A program made the translations under genes and the position numbers. A DNA stretch of 64,000 nt from Streptomyces durocortorensis. GTDB lineage: Bacteria; Actinomycetota; Actinomycetes; Streptomycetales; Streptomycetaceae. The stretch lies in the NCBI RefSeq assembly GCF_031760065.1, contig NZ_CP134500.1, positions 6,634,001-6,698,000 on the forward strand, written 5' to 3'. The notes under the pieces are model-generated. The model made no database searches, was not told the DNA's origin, and worked only from the letters and a program-made list of their open reading frames with translations. Shown in pieces: positions 51,109 to 59,438 of this stretch (position 1 is the first letter of the stretch; each line of letters opens with the position of its first letter).

Positions 51109-51865
51109 ACTCCGTCCGGTCGTTCACCCGCCGGGGGTCAAGGACCGGCGCAGCGGCGAGCACTGGGCCGGGCGCATGTACATGCGTGAGGTCTCCCTGC
51201 GCGTGGACCGCTACCTGGTGAACACGCGCGTCACGCCCAACCAGGTCACGTACGTGATGACGCTCGCCGGTGCGCTCGCCGCCCCGGCGCTCCTGGTGCC
51301 GGGCATCCCCGGCGCCCTGCTCGGCGTGCTCATGGTCCAGCTCTACCTGCTGTTCGACTGCGTGGACGGCGAGCTCGCCCGCTGGAAGAAGCAGTACTCG
51401 CTCAGCGGCGTCTATCTGGACCGGGTCGCCGCCTACCTGTGCGACGCGGCGGTGCTGGTCGGCCTCGGCCTGCGCGCCGCCGACATCTGGGGCGAGGGCC
51501 GGATCGACTGGCTCTGGGCGTTCCTCGGCACGCTCGCCGCGCTCGGCGCGATCCTGATCAAGGCCGAGACGGACCTGGTCGGCGTGGCCCGTCACCAGGG
51601 CGGGCTGCCGCCGGTCAAGGAGGCGGCATCCGAGCCGCGTTCCTCCGGCATGGCCCTGGCCCGCCGGGCCGCCGGGGCGCTCAAGTTCCACCGGCTGATC
51701 CTCGGGATCGAGGCCTCGCTGCTGATCCTCCTGGTGGCGATCCTGGACACCATCGGGGGCGACCTCTTCTACACCCGCCTGGCCACGGCCGTCCTGGCCG
51801 GTATCGCGCTGCTCCAGACCCTGCTGCACCTGGTCTCCGTCCTGGCGTCCAGCAGGCTGAAGTGA
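51086..51865 (+). CDS. Second CDP-alcohol phosphotransferase-family protein, atypical motif
   Basis: A 259-residue membrane protein of the CDP-alcohol phosphotransferase family with six or so helices. The motif reads D91-x2-D94-G-x2-A98-R99-x8-G108-x3-D112, but the fourth acidic residue of the standard D-x3-D ending is Ala116 (GVYLDRVAAYLCD). That last aspartate is normally the catalytic base. The nearest acid is Asp120, four residues later. The protein could be inactive, partner-dependent or use a shifted catalytic site. The start is the ATG at 51086, inside the upstream gene. It is the second member of the family in this cluster, separated from the first by two genes. Confidence 0.85.
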   Translation: MPRPSVAELRPVVHPPGVKDRRSGEHWAGRMYMREVSLRVDRYLVNTRVTPNQVTYVMTLAGALAAPALLVPGIPGALLGVLMVQLYLLFDCVDGELARWKKQYSLSGVYLDRVAAYLCDAAVLVGLGLRAADIWGEGRIDWLWAFLGTLAALGAILIKAETDLVGVARHQGGLPPVKEAASEPRSSGMALARRAAGALKFHRLILGIEASLLILLVAILDTIGGDLFYTRLATAVLAGIALLQTLLHLVSVLASSRLK

Positions 51866-52746
51866 CGTCTGCCATGAAACTGGGCGCGGTGATCATCACC
51901 ATGGGCAACCGCCCCGACGAGCTCCGCGCCCTCCTCGATTCGGTCACCGCCCAGCACGGTGACCGGATCGAGGTCGTGGTCGTCGGCAACGGCGCCCCGG
52001 TGCCGGACGTCCCGGCCGGGGTGCGCACCGTGGAGCTGCCGGAGAACCTCGGCATCCCCGGCGGCCGCAACGTCGGCATCGAGGCGTTCGGCCCGTGCGG
52101 GGCCGACGTGGACGCCCTGATCTTCCTGGACGACGACGGGCTGCTCCCGAACCGGGACACCGCCGAGCTGTGCCGCCGGGCGTTCGAGGCGGACCCGAAG
52201 CTCGGCATCATCACCTTCCGGATCGCGGACCCGGACACCGGCGTCACCCAGCGCCGCCACGTACCCCGGCTGCGGGCGGCCGACCCGATGCGCTCCTCGC
52301 GCGTGACGACCTTCCTGGGCGGCGCCAACGCCGTACGGACCAAGGTCATCGCCGAGGTCGGCCCGCTGCCGGAGGAGTTCTTCTACGCGCACGAGGAGAC
52401 GGACCTGGCCTGGCGGGCGCTGGACGCGGGCTGGATGATCGACTACCGCGCGGACATGGTGCTGAACCACCCCACCACCGCCCCCTCCCGGCACGCGGTC
52501 TACCACCGCATGGTGGCCCGCAACCGGGTCTGGCTCGCCCGCCGCAACCTCCCCGCCCCGCTGGTTCCCCTCTATCTGGGGGTCTGGCTGCTGCTGACCC
52601 TGGTCAGACGCCCGTCGTTGCCCGCACTGCGGGCGTGGTCCGGCGGTTTCCGGGAAGGCTGGTCGACGCCCTGCGGCCCCCGCCGCCCGATGAAGTGGCG
52701 TACGGTGTGGCGGCTGACGAGGCTGGGCCGACCTCCGGTCATCTGA
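51862..52746 (+). CDS. Family 2 glycosyltransferase (GT-A)
   Basis: A 294-residue GT2 enzyme. VIITMGNRPDELRALL is the typical opening, then VVVVGNGAPVPD and the nucleotide-binding LIFLDDDGLL (DxD-like). The EEFFYAHEETDLAWRALDAGW segment holds the GT2 acceptor/catalytic ED motif. A hydrophobic C-terminal helix (LVPLYLGVWLLLTLVRR) anchors it to the membrane. I chose the GTG at 51862, which overlaps the previous stop (GTGA); ATG 51874 is an in-frame alternative. It adds a hexose or similar sugar to the cluster product; galE nearby could supply UDP-galactose. The donor is not certain. Confidence 0.88.
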   Translation: MTSAMKLGAVIITMGNRPDELRALLDSVTAQHGDRIEVVVVGNGAPVPDVPAGVRTVELPENLGIPGGRNVGIEAFGPCGADVDALIFLDDDGLLPNRDTAELCRRAFEADPKLGIITFRIADPDTGVTQRRHVPRLRAADPMRSSRVTTFLGGANAVRTKVIAEVGPLPEEFFYAHEETDLAWRALDAGWMIDYRADMVLNHPTTAPSRHAVYHRMVARNRVWLARRNLPAPLVPLYLGVWLLLTLVRRPSLPALRAWSGGFREGWSTPCGPRRPMKWRTVWRLTRLGRPPVI

Positions 52747-52847
52747 GAGGCTTTCCTCTGAGAGCATGAGGCGTATTTTCTTTCCGGAACCTGTCCGCCT
52801 GAGCCGCGCCCGCGACTGGCTGCGCGTGAAGACGAGAGTTTCAACTT

Positions 52848-53777
52848 GTGAGTGACACGACCCACGACGGTGGGGTAGCCCTCGGCACCCCACCGTCCGC
52901 CGACGAGGGCCTGAGCGCCGCCCAGCTGGCCGCCAGGCACGGCCTGACCGTGAGCGGCGCCAGGCCCGGGCTGTTCGAATACATGAGACAGCTCTGGGGC
53001 CGACGCCACTTCATTCTGGCCTTCTCCCGGGCGAAGCTGACCGCGCAGTACAGCCAGGCCAAACTGGGCCAGCTGTGGCAAGTGGTCACGCCCCTGCTGA
53101 ACGCCTGTGTCTATTACCTGATCTTCGGGCTGATCCTGGGGACCAGGGAGGGGATTCCCCACGACGTCTTCGTGCCGTTCCTGGTCACCGGCGTCTTCGT
53201 CTTCACCTTCACCCAGAGCTCCGTGATGGCGGGGGTCCGGTCGATCTCCGGGAACCTCGGACTGGTCCGGGCCCTCCACTTCCCCCGGGCCTCGCTGCCC
53301 ATCTCGTTCTCGCTCCAGCAGCTCCAGCAGCTGCTGTTCTCGATGATCGTGCTGGTCGCGGTCGCCGTCATCTTCGGCAGCTACCCCTCGCTGTCCTGGC
53401 TCCTGGTGATTCCCGCCCTGATTCTCCAGTTCTTCTTCAACACCGGCCTGGCCCTCGTCATGGCGCGGCTCGGCGCCAAGACCCCCGACCTCGCGCAGCT
53501 GATGCCGTTCGTCATGCGGACCTGGATGTACGCCTCGGGCGTCATGTTCTCCATCCCGGTCATGCTCAAGGACAAGCCGGCCTGGATCGCCGACGTGCTC
53601 CAGTACAACCCGGCGGCGGTCTACATGGACCTGGTCCGCTTCGCGATGATCGACGGATACGGCTCCGAGAACCTGCCGGACCACGTCTGGGCCGTCGGCC
53701 TGGGCTGGGCCGTGCTGCTGGGCGTCGTGGGATTCGTGTACTTCTGGAAGGCAGAGGAACGGTACGGCCGTGGCTGA
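52848..53777 (+). CDS. ABC-2 permease of a polysaccharide/teichoic-acid exporter (TagG/Wzm-like)
   Basis: A 309-residue permease with six membrane helices and an N-terminal amphipathic stretch (AYS absent; FSRAKLTAQYSQAKLGQLWQ is the characteristic cytoplasmic interface). It matches the TagG/Wzm group, which exports wall teichoic acid or O-antigen-like glycans across the membrane with its ATPase partner. The GTG at 52848 follows a 101-bp gap after the glycosyltransferase gene, in which a weak promoter could lie. It overlaps the ATPase gene by 8 bp, so the pair forms one exporter. Substrate inferred from the cluster. Confidence 0.9.
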   Translation: MSDTTHDGGVALGTPPSADEGLSAAQLAARHGLTVSGARPGLFEYMRQLWGRRHFILAFSRAKLTAQYSQAKLGQLWQVVTPLLNACVYYLIFGLILGTREGIPHDVFVPFLVTGVFVFTFTQSSVMAGVRSISGNLGLVRALHFPRASLPISFSLQQLQQLLFSMIVLVAVAVIFGSYPSLSWLLVIPALILQFFFNTGLALVMARLGAKTPDLAQLMPFVMRTWMYASGVMFSIPVMLKDKPAWIADVLQYNPAAVYMDLVRFAMIDGYGSENLPDHVWAVGLGWAVLLGVVGFVYFWKAEERYGRG

Positions 53778-54555
53778 GGACAACGCACAGGGGCGCATTC
53801 CCACGGTGATCGCCGACGACGTGCACATCGTGTACCGGGTCAACGGCACGGGCGGCGGCCGGGGCAGTGCCACCGCGGCGCTGAGCCGCATGATGCGGCG
53901 GGGCAAGGGCGAGCCGCGCGGGGTCAGGAAGGTGCACGCCGTGCGCGGTGTCTCCTTCACCGCCTACCGCGGTGAGGCCATCGGCCTCATCGGCACCAAC
54001 GGCTCCGGCAAGTCGACGCTTCTGCGGGCCATCGCCGGTCTGCTGCCGACCGAGTCCGGCCAGGTGTACACCGACGGCCAGCCCTCGCTGCTCGGCGTGA
54101 ACGCGGCGCTGATGAGCGATCTGACCGGCGAGCGCAACGTCGTCCTCGGCGGTCTGGCCATGGGCATGAGCCGGGACGAGATCCGCGAGCGCTACCAGGA
54201 GATCGTGGACTTCTCCGGGATCAACGAGAAGGGCGACTTCATCACCCTGCCGATGCGGACGTACTCCTCCGGTATGGCGGCGCGCCTGCGCTTCTCCATC
54301 GCCGCTGCCAAGAACCACGACGTCCTCATGATCGACGAGGCGCTGGCCACCGGCGACCGCAAGTTCCGGGTCCGCTCCGAGGAACGCATCCGCGAGCTCC
54401 GCAAGGAGGCGGGCACCGTCTTCCTGGTCAGCCACAACAACAAGTCGATCCGGGACACCTGCGACCGGGCCCTCTGGCTGGAGAAGGGCGAACTCCTGAT
54501 GGACGGGCCCACCGAGGAAGTCCTCAAGGCGTACGAGCGCGAAACGGGCAAGTAG
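53770..54555 (+). CDS. ATPase of the polysaccharide/teichoic-acid exporter (TagH/Wzt-like)
   Basis: A 261-residue ABC ATPase with Walker A GTNGSGKST (75-83), signature YSSGMAARLRFS, Walker B VLMIDEALATGD and switch H in VSHNNKS. The YSSGM signature and the ALATGD extension are hallmarks of the TagH/Wzt group rather than of drug exporters. The protein lacks the C-terminal carbohydrate-binding domain of long Wzt and has a ~50-residue N-terminal extension rich in Arg/Gly. The GTG start overlaps the permease gene. The last gene of the cluster; a strong terminator follows. Confidence 0.93.
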   Translation: MAEDNAQGRIPTVIADDVHIVYRVNGTGGGRGSATAALSRMMRRGKGEPRGVRKVHAVRGVSFTAYRGEAIGLIGTNGSGKSTLLRAIAGLLPTESGQVYTDGQPSLLGVNAALMSDLTGERNVVLGGLAMGMSRDEIRERYQEIVDFSGINEKGDFITLPMRTYSSGMAARLRFSIAAAKNHDVLMIDEALATGDRKFRVRSEERIRELRKEAGTVFLVSHNNKSIRDTCDRALWLEKGELLMDGPTEEVLKAYERETGK

Positions 54556-54571
54556 CCCCCGTCCGTATCCC

Positions 54572-54605
54572 GTGGCCCCTGCCGGACCGATCCGGCGGGG
54601 GCCAC
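54572..54605 (+). terminator. Terminator after the exporter ATPase gene
   Basis: GTGGCCCCTGCCGGA (54572-54586) and TCCGGCGGGGGCCAC (54591-54605) form a 15-bp stem with one G-U pair and a 4-nt loop, 16 bp after the stop codon. It ends the CDP-alcohol cluster and isolates it from the hopanoid operon. Confidence 0.85.
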
Positions 54606-54972
54606 GCGGTGTGAGCCGCCGGGAAACCCTCCGCAGTAGGGCCCAGGGGCGATCTCCTCCCGGCGGATGACGTCAATTCGACCGTGCGCGGGGAAGGTTG
54701 AACGGAACGACGGCGACGTGGCGCGAGGCGTTCCACCCCGGCGCGGCTCTGTGAGCTGTACAACGTAAGCTGTAGCGGTGCTGATTCATGGCAAGTGGGG
54801 CGATCCGCCCCCGGCACTTCGCCCGCTGTGCCGCAGTGCACTCGGAAGCACGAGCGGCGTGTCCGAAAAGGGATGTTTTGGGTCAGCAGTGTAGAACGGG
54901 AGATGTGACGGCAATGACGGAAGATCTCCAGCTCCGACGTGGTTTCGCCGTCCCCGCGCCGGGCGGTCGGCA
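54606..54972 (+). promoter_or_regulatory. Non-coding leader of the hopanoid operon
   Basis: This 367-bp gap has no convincing protein-coding gene. AGCTGTA is repeated at 54754-54760 and 54768-54774 (14-bp period) and may mark a regulator site or promoter. A 20-codon ORF, ATG 54914 to stop 54974-54976 (starts TEDLQLRRG), ends over the hpnC GTG and could couple translation; a 62-codon in-frame form starts at 54788. Neither looks like a known family. Confidence 0.4.
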
Positions 54973-55884
54973 GTGACCTCCACCCCCGAGGCGCGCACCG
55001 GTGACGCCACCCTGGGCAAGGCCGCGGACGAGAACTTTCCCGTCGCGCCCTTCTTCCTGCCCCGCGCCTGGCGCGACGACCTGATGGCGGTCTACGGCTA
55101 CGCCCGGCTCGTCGACGACATCGGCGACGGCGACCTCGCCCCCGGTGGCGGCGACGCCCGCCACCTGGGCCTGGAGCCGGAGCAGAGCGACGACCGGCTC
55201 GCCATGCTCGACGCCTTCGAGGCCGATCTGCACCGGGTCTTCGCCACCACCGGCGAGGAACCGCACCACCCCCTGCTCCGCGCCCTGCGCCCCACCGTGC
55301 GGCGCCGAGCGCTCACCCCCGAGCCCTTCATCGGCCTGATCGAGGCCAACCGGCAGGACCAGAAGATCCGCCGCTACGGGACCTACGCCGAGCTCGCCGC
55401 GTACTGCGAACTCTCCGCGAACCCGGTCGGCCGCCTGGTCCTCGCCCTCACCGGCACCACGAGCCCGGAACGTATCCGCCGCTCCGACGCCGTGTGCACC
55501 GCGCTCCAGATCGTCGAGCACCTCCAGGACGTGGCCGAGGACCTCGGACGCGACCGGATCTATCTGCCCGCCGAGGACATGGACCGCTTCCACGTCACCG
55601 AATCCGACCTGGGCCGGCCGTCCGCCGGAGCCTCGGTGCGTGCCCTGATCGCCTACGAGGCCCGGCGCGCGAGCGAGCTGCTGGACGCGGGCACCCCCCT
55701 GGTGGGCAGCGTCGACGGCAGGCTCAAGCTGCTCCTCGCCGGATTCGTCGGAGGCGGCCGCGCCGCGCTCGCCGCGATCTCGGCCGCCGGGTTCGACGTA
55801 CTGCCCGGACCGCCCAAGCCCACCAAGCCCAGGCTGCTGCGCGAAGTGGGAACCGTCTTGCGAAGAGCGCGTGGAGAGAGGTGA
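54973..55884 (+). CDS. hpnC: Squalene/phytoene synthase family protein HpnC
   Basis: A 303-residue HpnC, which in the three-enzyme bacterial route removes diphosphate from presqualene diphosphate to give hydroxysqualene. First acidic motif ARLVDDIGDGDL, second DVAEDLGRDRIYLP, and the NFPVAPFFLPRAWRDDLMAVYGY region are typical (NFPV.. FLP at the start distinguishes HpnC). The GTG at 54973 overlaps the stop of a possible 20-codon ORF and begins the operon. The next gene overlaps its end by 4 bp (GTGA). It acts at the membrane with HpnD and HpnE. Confidence 0.95.
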   Translation: MTSTPEARTGDATLGKAADENFPVAPFFLPRAWRDDLMAVYGYARLVDDIGDGDLAPGGGDARHLGLEPEQSDDRLAMLDAFEADLHRVFATTGEEPHHPLLRALRPTVRRRALTPEPFIGLIEANRQDQKIRRYGTYAELAAYCELSANPVGRLVLALTGTTSPERIRRSDAVCTALQIVEHLQDVAEDLGRDRIYLPAEDMDRFHVTESDLGRPSAGASVRALIAYEARRASELLDAGTPLVGSVDGRLKLLLAGFVGGGRAALAAISAAGFDVLPGPPKPTKPRLLREVGTVLRRARGER

Positions 55885-56834
55885 GCCGGACCGTGGAGGG
55901 ACAGACGACGTACATGTCGCCGCCGGTGCAGGCCGCATACAGTTACTGCGAGGCCGTCACCGGACAGCAGGCACGTAACTTCGCCTACGGCATCAGGCTG
56001 CTGCCGTACGACAAGCGGCAGGCCATGTCGGCGCTGTACGCCTTCTCCCGTCGGGTCGACGACATCGGCGACGGGGAACTGGACCCGGAGACCAAGCGGA
56101 CCCGGCTGGAGAGCACCCGCGAGCTGCTCGACCGGATCCGGAAGGGCTCGGTCGACGAGGACGACACCGACCCGGTGGCCGTGGCGCTCACCGACGCCGC
56201 CCGCCGGTTCCCGCTGCCGCTCGAAGGGCTCGACGAACTGATCGACGGCGTCCTGATGGACGTGCGCGGCGCGACCTACGAGACCTGGGACGACCTCAGG
56301 ACGTACTGCCGCTGTGTCGCGGGTGCCATCGGCCGCCTCAGCCTCGGCGTGTTCGGTACGGAACCGGGGGCCCGCGGTGCCGAGCGCGCCGCGGAGTACG
56401 CCGACACCCTCGGCCTCGCCCTCCAGCTCACCAACATCCTGCGCGACGTCCGCGAGGACGCCGGAAACGGGCGCACCTACCTCCCCGCCGACGACCTGGC
56501 CAAGTTCGGCTGCTCCGCGGGATTCCACCGGGCCACCCCGCCCCCCGGCTCCGACTTCGCGGGCCTGGTCCACTTCGAGGTCCGCCGCGCCCGCGCCCTG
56601 TTCGCCGAGGGCTACCGCCTGCTGCCGATGCTCGACCGTCGCAGCGGCGCCTGCGTCGCCGCCATGGCCGGGATCTACCGCCGCCTCCTCGACCGGATCG
56701 AGCGCGACCCCGAGGCCGTCCTGCGCGGCCGGGTCTCGCTGCCCGGCCACGAGAAGGCCTACGTCGCGGTGCGCGGCCTGTCCGGACTGGACGCCCGCCA
56801 CATCTCGAAGCTGACCGCCAGGGGGCGAGCCTGA
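55881..56834 (+). CDS. hpnD: Presqualene diphosphate synthase HpnD
   Basis: A 317-residue HpnD that condenses two farnesyl diphosphates to presqualene diphosphate. First acidic motif FSRRVDDIGDGEL, second RDVREDAGNGRTYLP, plus the YCRCVAGAIGRLSLGVFG segment of squalene synthases. I chose the GTG at 55881 (SRTVEGQTTYMSPPV) with GGAGAGAG in front; it overlaps the hpnC stop codon, so the two are co-translated. The larger open frame upstream is GC-bias shadow. It works with HpnC and HpnE in the alternative squalene pathway found in hopanoid producers. Confidence 0.95.
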   Translation: MSRTVEGQTTYMSPPVQAAYSYCEAVTGQQARNFAYGIRLLPYDKRQAMSALYAFSRRVDDIGDGELDPETKRTRLESTRELLDRIRKGSVDEDDTDPVAVALTDAARRFPLPLEGLDELIDGVLMDVRGATYETWDDLRTYCRCVAGAIGRLSLGVFGTEPGARGAERAAEYADTLGLALQLTNILRDVREDAGNGRTYLPADDLAKFGCSAGFHRATPPPGSDFAGLVHFEVRRARALFAEGYRLLPMLDRRSGACVAAMAGIYRRLLDRIERDPEAVLRGRVSLPGHEKAYVAVRGLSGLDARHISKLTARGRA

Positions 56835-56956
56835 TGCGTTCTCCCAGGTCCGGACCTTCGGTCGCCCTCCGGTGGCCCGACGCGTCCCTGACTGCGACGA
56901 TCTGCGTGACGGCGACCCGCCGCACTGCGACGATCCGGCGAGAGGGGCCCGCATGA
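56834..56956 (+). CDS. Small 40-residue ORF coupled between hpnD and hpnE
   Basis: An ATG at 56834 overlaps the hpnD stop (TGATG) and its own stop overlaps the hpnE ATG (ATGA). The 40-residue product (MRSPRSGPSVALRWPD at the start, then ASLTATICVTATRRTATIRR) is Thr/Arg-rich and lacks motifs; the ASLTAT piece is similar to what I recall of the DUF6380 small Streptomyces proteins. In S. coelicolor a small gene also separates hpnD and hpnE. It may be a real protein or a translational coupler. Confidence 0.4.
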   Translation: MRSPRSGPSVALRWPDASLTATICVTATRRTATIRREGPA

Positions 56957-58338
56957 GCGACGACCTCCCGCGCCCCGTCGCGGTCGTCGTCGGCGGCGGC
57001 CTCGCCGGCATCACGGCGGCCCTCCGCCTGGCCGACGCCGGTCTTGATGTGACCTTGCTCGAAGGGCGGCCCCGCCTCGGCGGCCTCGCCTTCTCCTTCC
57101 AGCGCGGCGACCTCACCGTCGACAACGGTCAGCACGTCTACCTGCGCTGCTGCACCGGCTACCGCTGGTTCCTCGACCGGATCGACGCCGCCCGGCTGGC
57201 GCCTCTCCAGAACCGCCTGGACGTGCCCGTGCTCGACGTCGGCCGGGCCGCCGGACCGCGCCTGGGGCGGCTGCGCCGCACCGCCCTGCCGGTACCGCTG
57301 CATCTGGCGGGCGGCCTCGCCGCCTACCCTCACCTCTCGCTCGCCGAGAAGGCGGCCGTCGGCCGCGCGGCCCTCGCCCTCGGCCGCCTCGACCCGGCCG
57401 ACCCCGAGCTCGACCGCGTCGACTTCGCGACCTGGCTCCGGCGGCACGGCCAGTCGCAGCGCGCCGTCGAGGCGCTCTGGGACCTCGTCGGCGTCGCCAC
57501 GCTCAACGCCACCGCCCCCGACGCCTCCATGGCGCTCGCTGCCAAGGTCTTCAAGACCGGACTGCTCTCCGAGCCCGGCGCCGCCGACATCGGCTGGGCC
57601 ACCGTCCCCCTCGGCGAGCTGCACGACACCCTCGCCCGCAAGGCCCTGGACACCGCGGGCGTCCGCACGGAGCTGCGCGCCAAGGTGGGCTCCCTGACCC
57701 GCACCGAGGACGGCCGGTGGACCGTCGAGACGGCCGGGGAGCGGATCACCGCCGACACCGTCGTCCTCGCCGTCCCGCAGACCGAGACCCACGACCTGCT
57801 GCCCGAGGGCGCGCTGGACGAGCCGGACCTGCTGCTCGACATCCCCTACGCCCCCATCCTCAACGTGCACGTCGTCTACGACCGCAAGGTGCTGCGCCGG
57901 CCGTTCTTCGCCGCCATCGGCTCCCCGGTCCAGTGGGTCTTCGACCGCACCCACTCCTCGGGACTCGTCGGCCCCGGGCAGTATCTGGCCGTCTCGCAGT
58001 CCGCCGCCCAGGACGAGATCGACCTCCCCGTCGCCGACCTGCGCGCCCGCTATCTGCCCGAGCTGGAGCGGCTGCTCCCCGCCGCCCGCGGCGCGGGCAT
58101 CCGGGACTTCTTCGTCACCCGGGAGCGCACCGCCACCTTCGCGCCCGCCCCGGGCGTCGGGCGGCTGCGCCCCGGCCCCCGCACCCGGGCGCCCGGCCTC
58201 CAGCTGGCAGGGGCCTGGACCGACACCGGCTGGCCCGCGACCATGGAAGGTGCTGTGCGCAGCGGCACCGCAGCCGCCGACGCGGCCCTCCAGGACCTCG
58301 GCCGCCCCCATGGACATCCGCTGCAGGAGGCGGCATGA
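56953..58338 (+). CDS. hpnE: Hydroxysqualene dehydroxylase HpnE (FAD-dependent)
   Basis: A 461-residue flavoprotein of the amine oxidase/phytoene desaturase group that reduces hydroxysqualene to squalene, the last step of the HpnCDE pathway. FAD binding is AVVVGGGLAGITAALRLADAG; the C-terminal LQLAGAWTDTGWPATMEGAVRSG closes the FAD site (in part: AGAWTDTGWPATMEGAVRSG). The ATG at 56953, preceded by GAGAGGGG, is the best start; an in-frame GTG at 56872 adds 27 residues without conservation. It overlaps the preceding small ORF and the next gene by 4 bp. Confidence 0.94.
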   Translation: MSDDLPRPVAVVVGGGLAGITAALRLADAGLDVTLLEGRPRLGGLAFSFQRGDLTVDNGQHVYLRCCTGYRWFLDRIDAARLAPLQNRLDVPVLDVGRAAGPRLGRLRRTALPVPLHLAGGLAAYPHLSLAEKAAVGRAALALGRLDPADPELDRVDFATWLRRHGQSQRAVEALWDLVGVATLNATAPDASMALAAKVFKTGLLSEPGAADIGWATVPLGELHDTLARKALDTAGVRTELRAKVGSLTRTEDGRWTVETAGERITADTVVLAVPQTETHDLLPEGALDEPDLLLDIPYAPILNVHVVYDRKVLRRPFFAAIGSPVQWVFDRTHSSGLVGPGQYLAVSQSAAQDEIDLPVADLRARYLPELERLLPAARGAGIRDFFVTRERTATFAPAPGVGRLRPGPRTRAPGLQLAGAWTDTGWPATMEGAVRSGTAAADAALQDLGRPHGHPLQEAA

Positions 58339-59438
58339 GCAGTACCACCGGAACAAGAGGAGAGTCAGTGACCCCGGCGAATCCGGCTTTCGACACCGTG
58401 GCCGACACCACGGATGTCACCGCGCTTCTGGAGCGCGGACGAGCCCTGTCAGCGCCGGTGCTGCGGGCTGCCGTGGACCGGCTCGCGCCGCCCATGGACA
58501 CCGTCGCCGCCTACCACTTCGGCTGGATCGACGCCGAGGGACGCCCCTCGGACGGCGACGGCGGCAAGGCCGTGCGTCCCGCCCTCGCCCTGCTGTCCGC
58601 CGAAGCGGCGGGCGCCCCCGCCGAGGCCGGCGTCCCCGGCGCGGTGGCCGTCGAACTCGTGCACAACTTCTCGTTGCTGCACGACGACCTGATGGACGGC
58701 GACGAGCAGCGCCGCCACCGCGACACAGTGTGGAAGGTGCACGGCCCGGCCCAGGCGATCCTGGTCGGCGACGCGCTTTTCGCACTCGCCTACGACCTGC
58801 TGCTGGAGCTCGGCACGGTAGAGGCGGGCCGCGCGGCGCGGCGGCTGACCACCGCCACCCGCAAGCTCATCGACGGGCAGGCCCAGGACATCTCCTACGA
58901 GCACCGCGAGCGGGTCACCGTCGAGGAGTGCCTGGAGATGGAGGGCAACAAGACCGGCGCTCTGCTGGCCTGCGCGGTCTCCATCGGCGCGGTGCTCGGC
59001 GGGGCGGACGACCGCACAGCCGACACCCTGGAGGCGTACGGCTACCACCTCGGCCTCGCCTTCCAGGCCGTCGACGACCTGCTCGGCATCTGGGGCGACC
59101 CGGATTCGACGGGCAAGCAGACCTGGAGCGATCTGCGCCAGCGCAAGAAGTCCCTGCCCGTCGTCGCGGCGCTCGCCGCGGGCGGCGAGGCCTCCGAGCG
59201 GCTGGGCGAACTGCTTGCCGCCGACGCCAAGAGCAGCGACTTCGACAGCTTCTCCGAAGAGGAGTTCGCCGCCCGCGCGGCGCTCATCGAGGAGGCGGGC
59301 GGCCGTGAGTGGACCGCCCAGGAAGCCCGTCGTCAGCACGCGGTCGCCGTCGAGGCGCTGCATGCGGTCGACATGCCGCACCGGGTGCGGGAGCAGCTCA
59401 CCGCGCTCGCGGACTTCGTGGTGGTACGCAAGAGATGA
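58335..59438 (+). CDS. Polyprenyl (probably farnesyl) diphosphate synthase
   Basis: A 367-residue trans-prenyl diphosphate synthase. First aspartate-rich motif is HDDLMDGDEQRR (DDLMD at 117-121); second is FQAVDDLLGIWGD; GKAVRP and the KTGALLACA segment complete the active site. Bulky residues before the first motif (FSLLH) set a short product, consistent with farnesyl diphosphate feeding HpnD. Start ATG at 58335 follows AGGAGG and overlaps the hpnE stop. In S. coelicolor the same gene occupies this slot of the hopanoid cluster. The exact chain length is inferred. Confidence 0.93.
   Translation: MSSTTGTRGESVTPANPAFDTVADTTDVTALLERGRALSAPVLRAAVDRLAPPMDTVAAYHFGWIDAEGRPSDGDGGKAVRPALALLSAEAAGAPAEAGVPGAVAVELVHNFSLLHDDLMDGDEQRRHRDTVWKVHGPAQAILVGDALFALAYDLLLELGTVEAGRAARRLTTATRKLIDGQAQDISYEHRERVTVEECLEMEGNKTGALLACAVSIGAVLGGADDRTADTLEAYGYHLGLAFQAVDDLLGIWGDPDSTGKQTWSDLRQRKKSLPVVAALAAGGEASERLGELLAADAKSSDFDSFSEEEFAARAALIEEAGGREWTAQEARRQHAVAVEALHAVDMPHRVREQLTALADFVVVRKR

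Noticed and set aside
54788..54976. 62-codon ORF upstream of hpnC as a protein-coding gene
   Set aside because: No Shine-Dalgarno, composition typical of random GC-rich sequence; only the short 20-codon coupled form was kept as a possibility.
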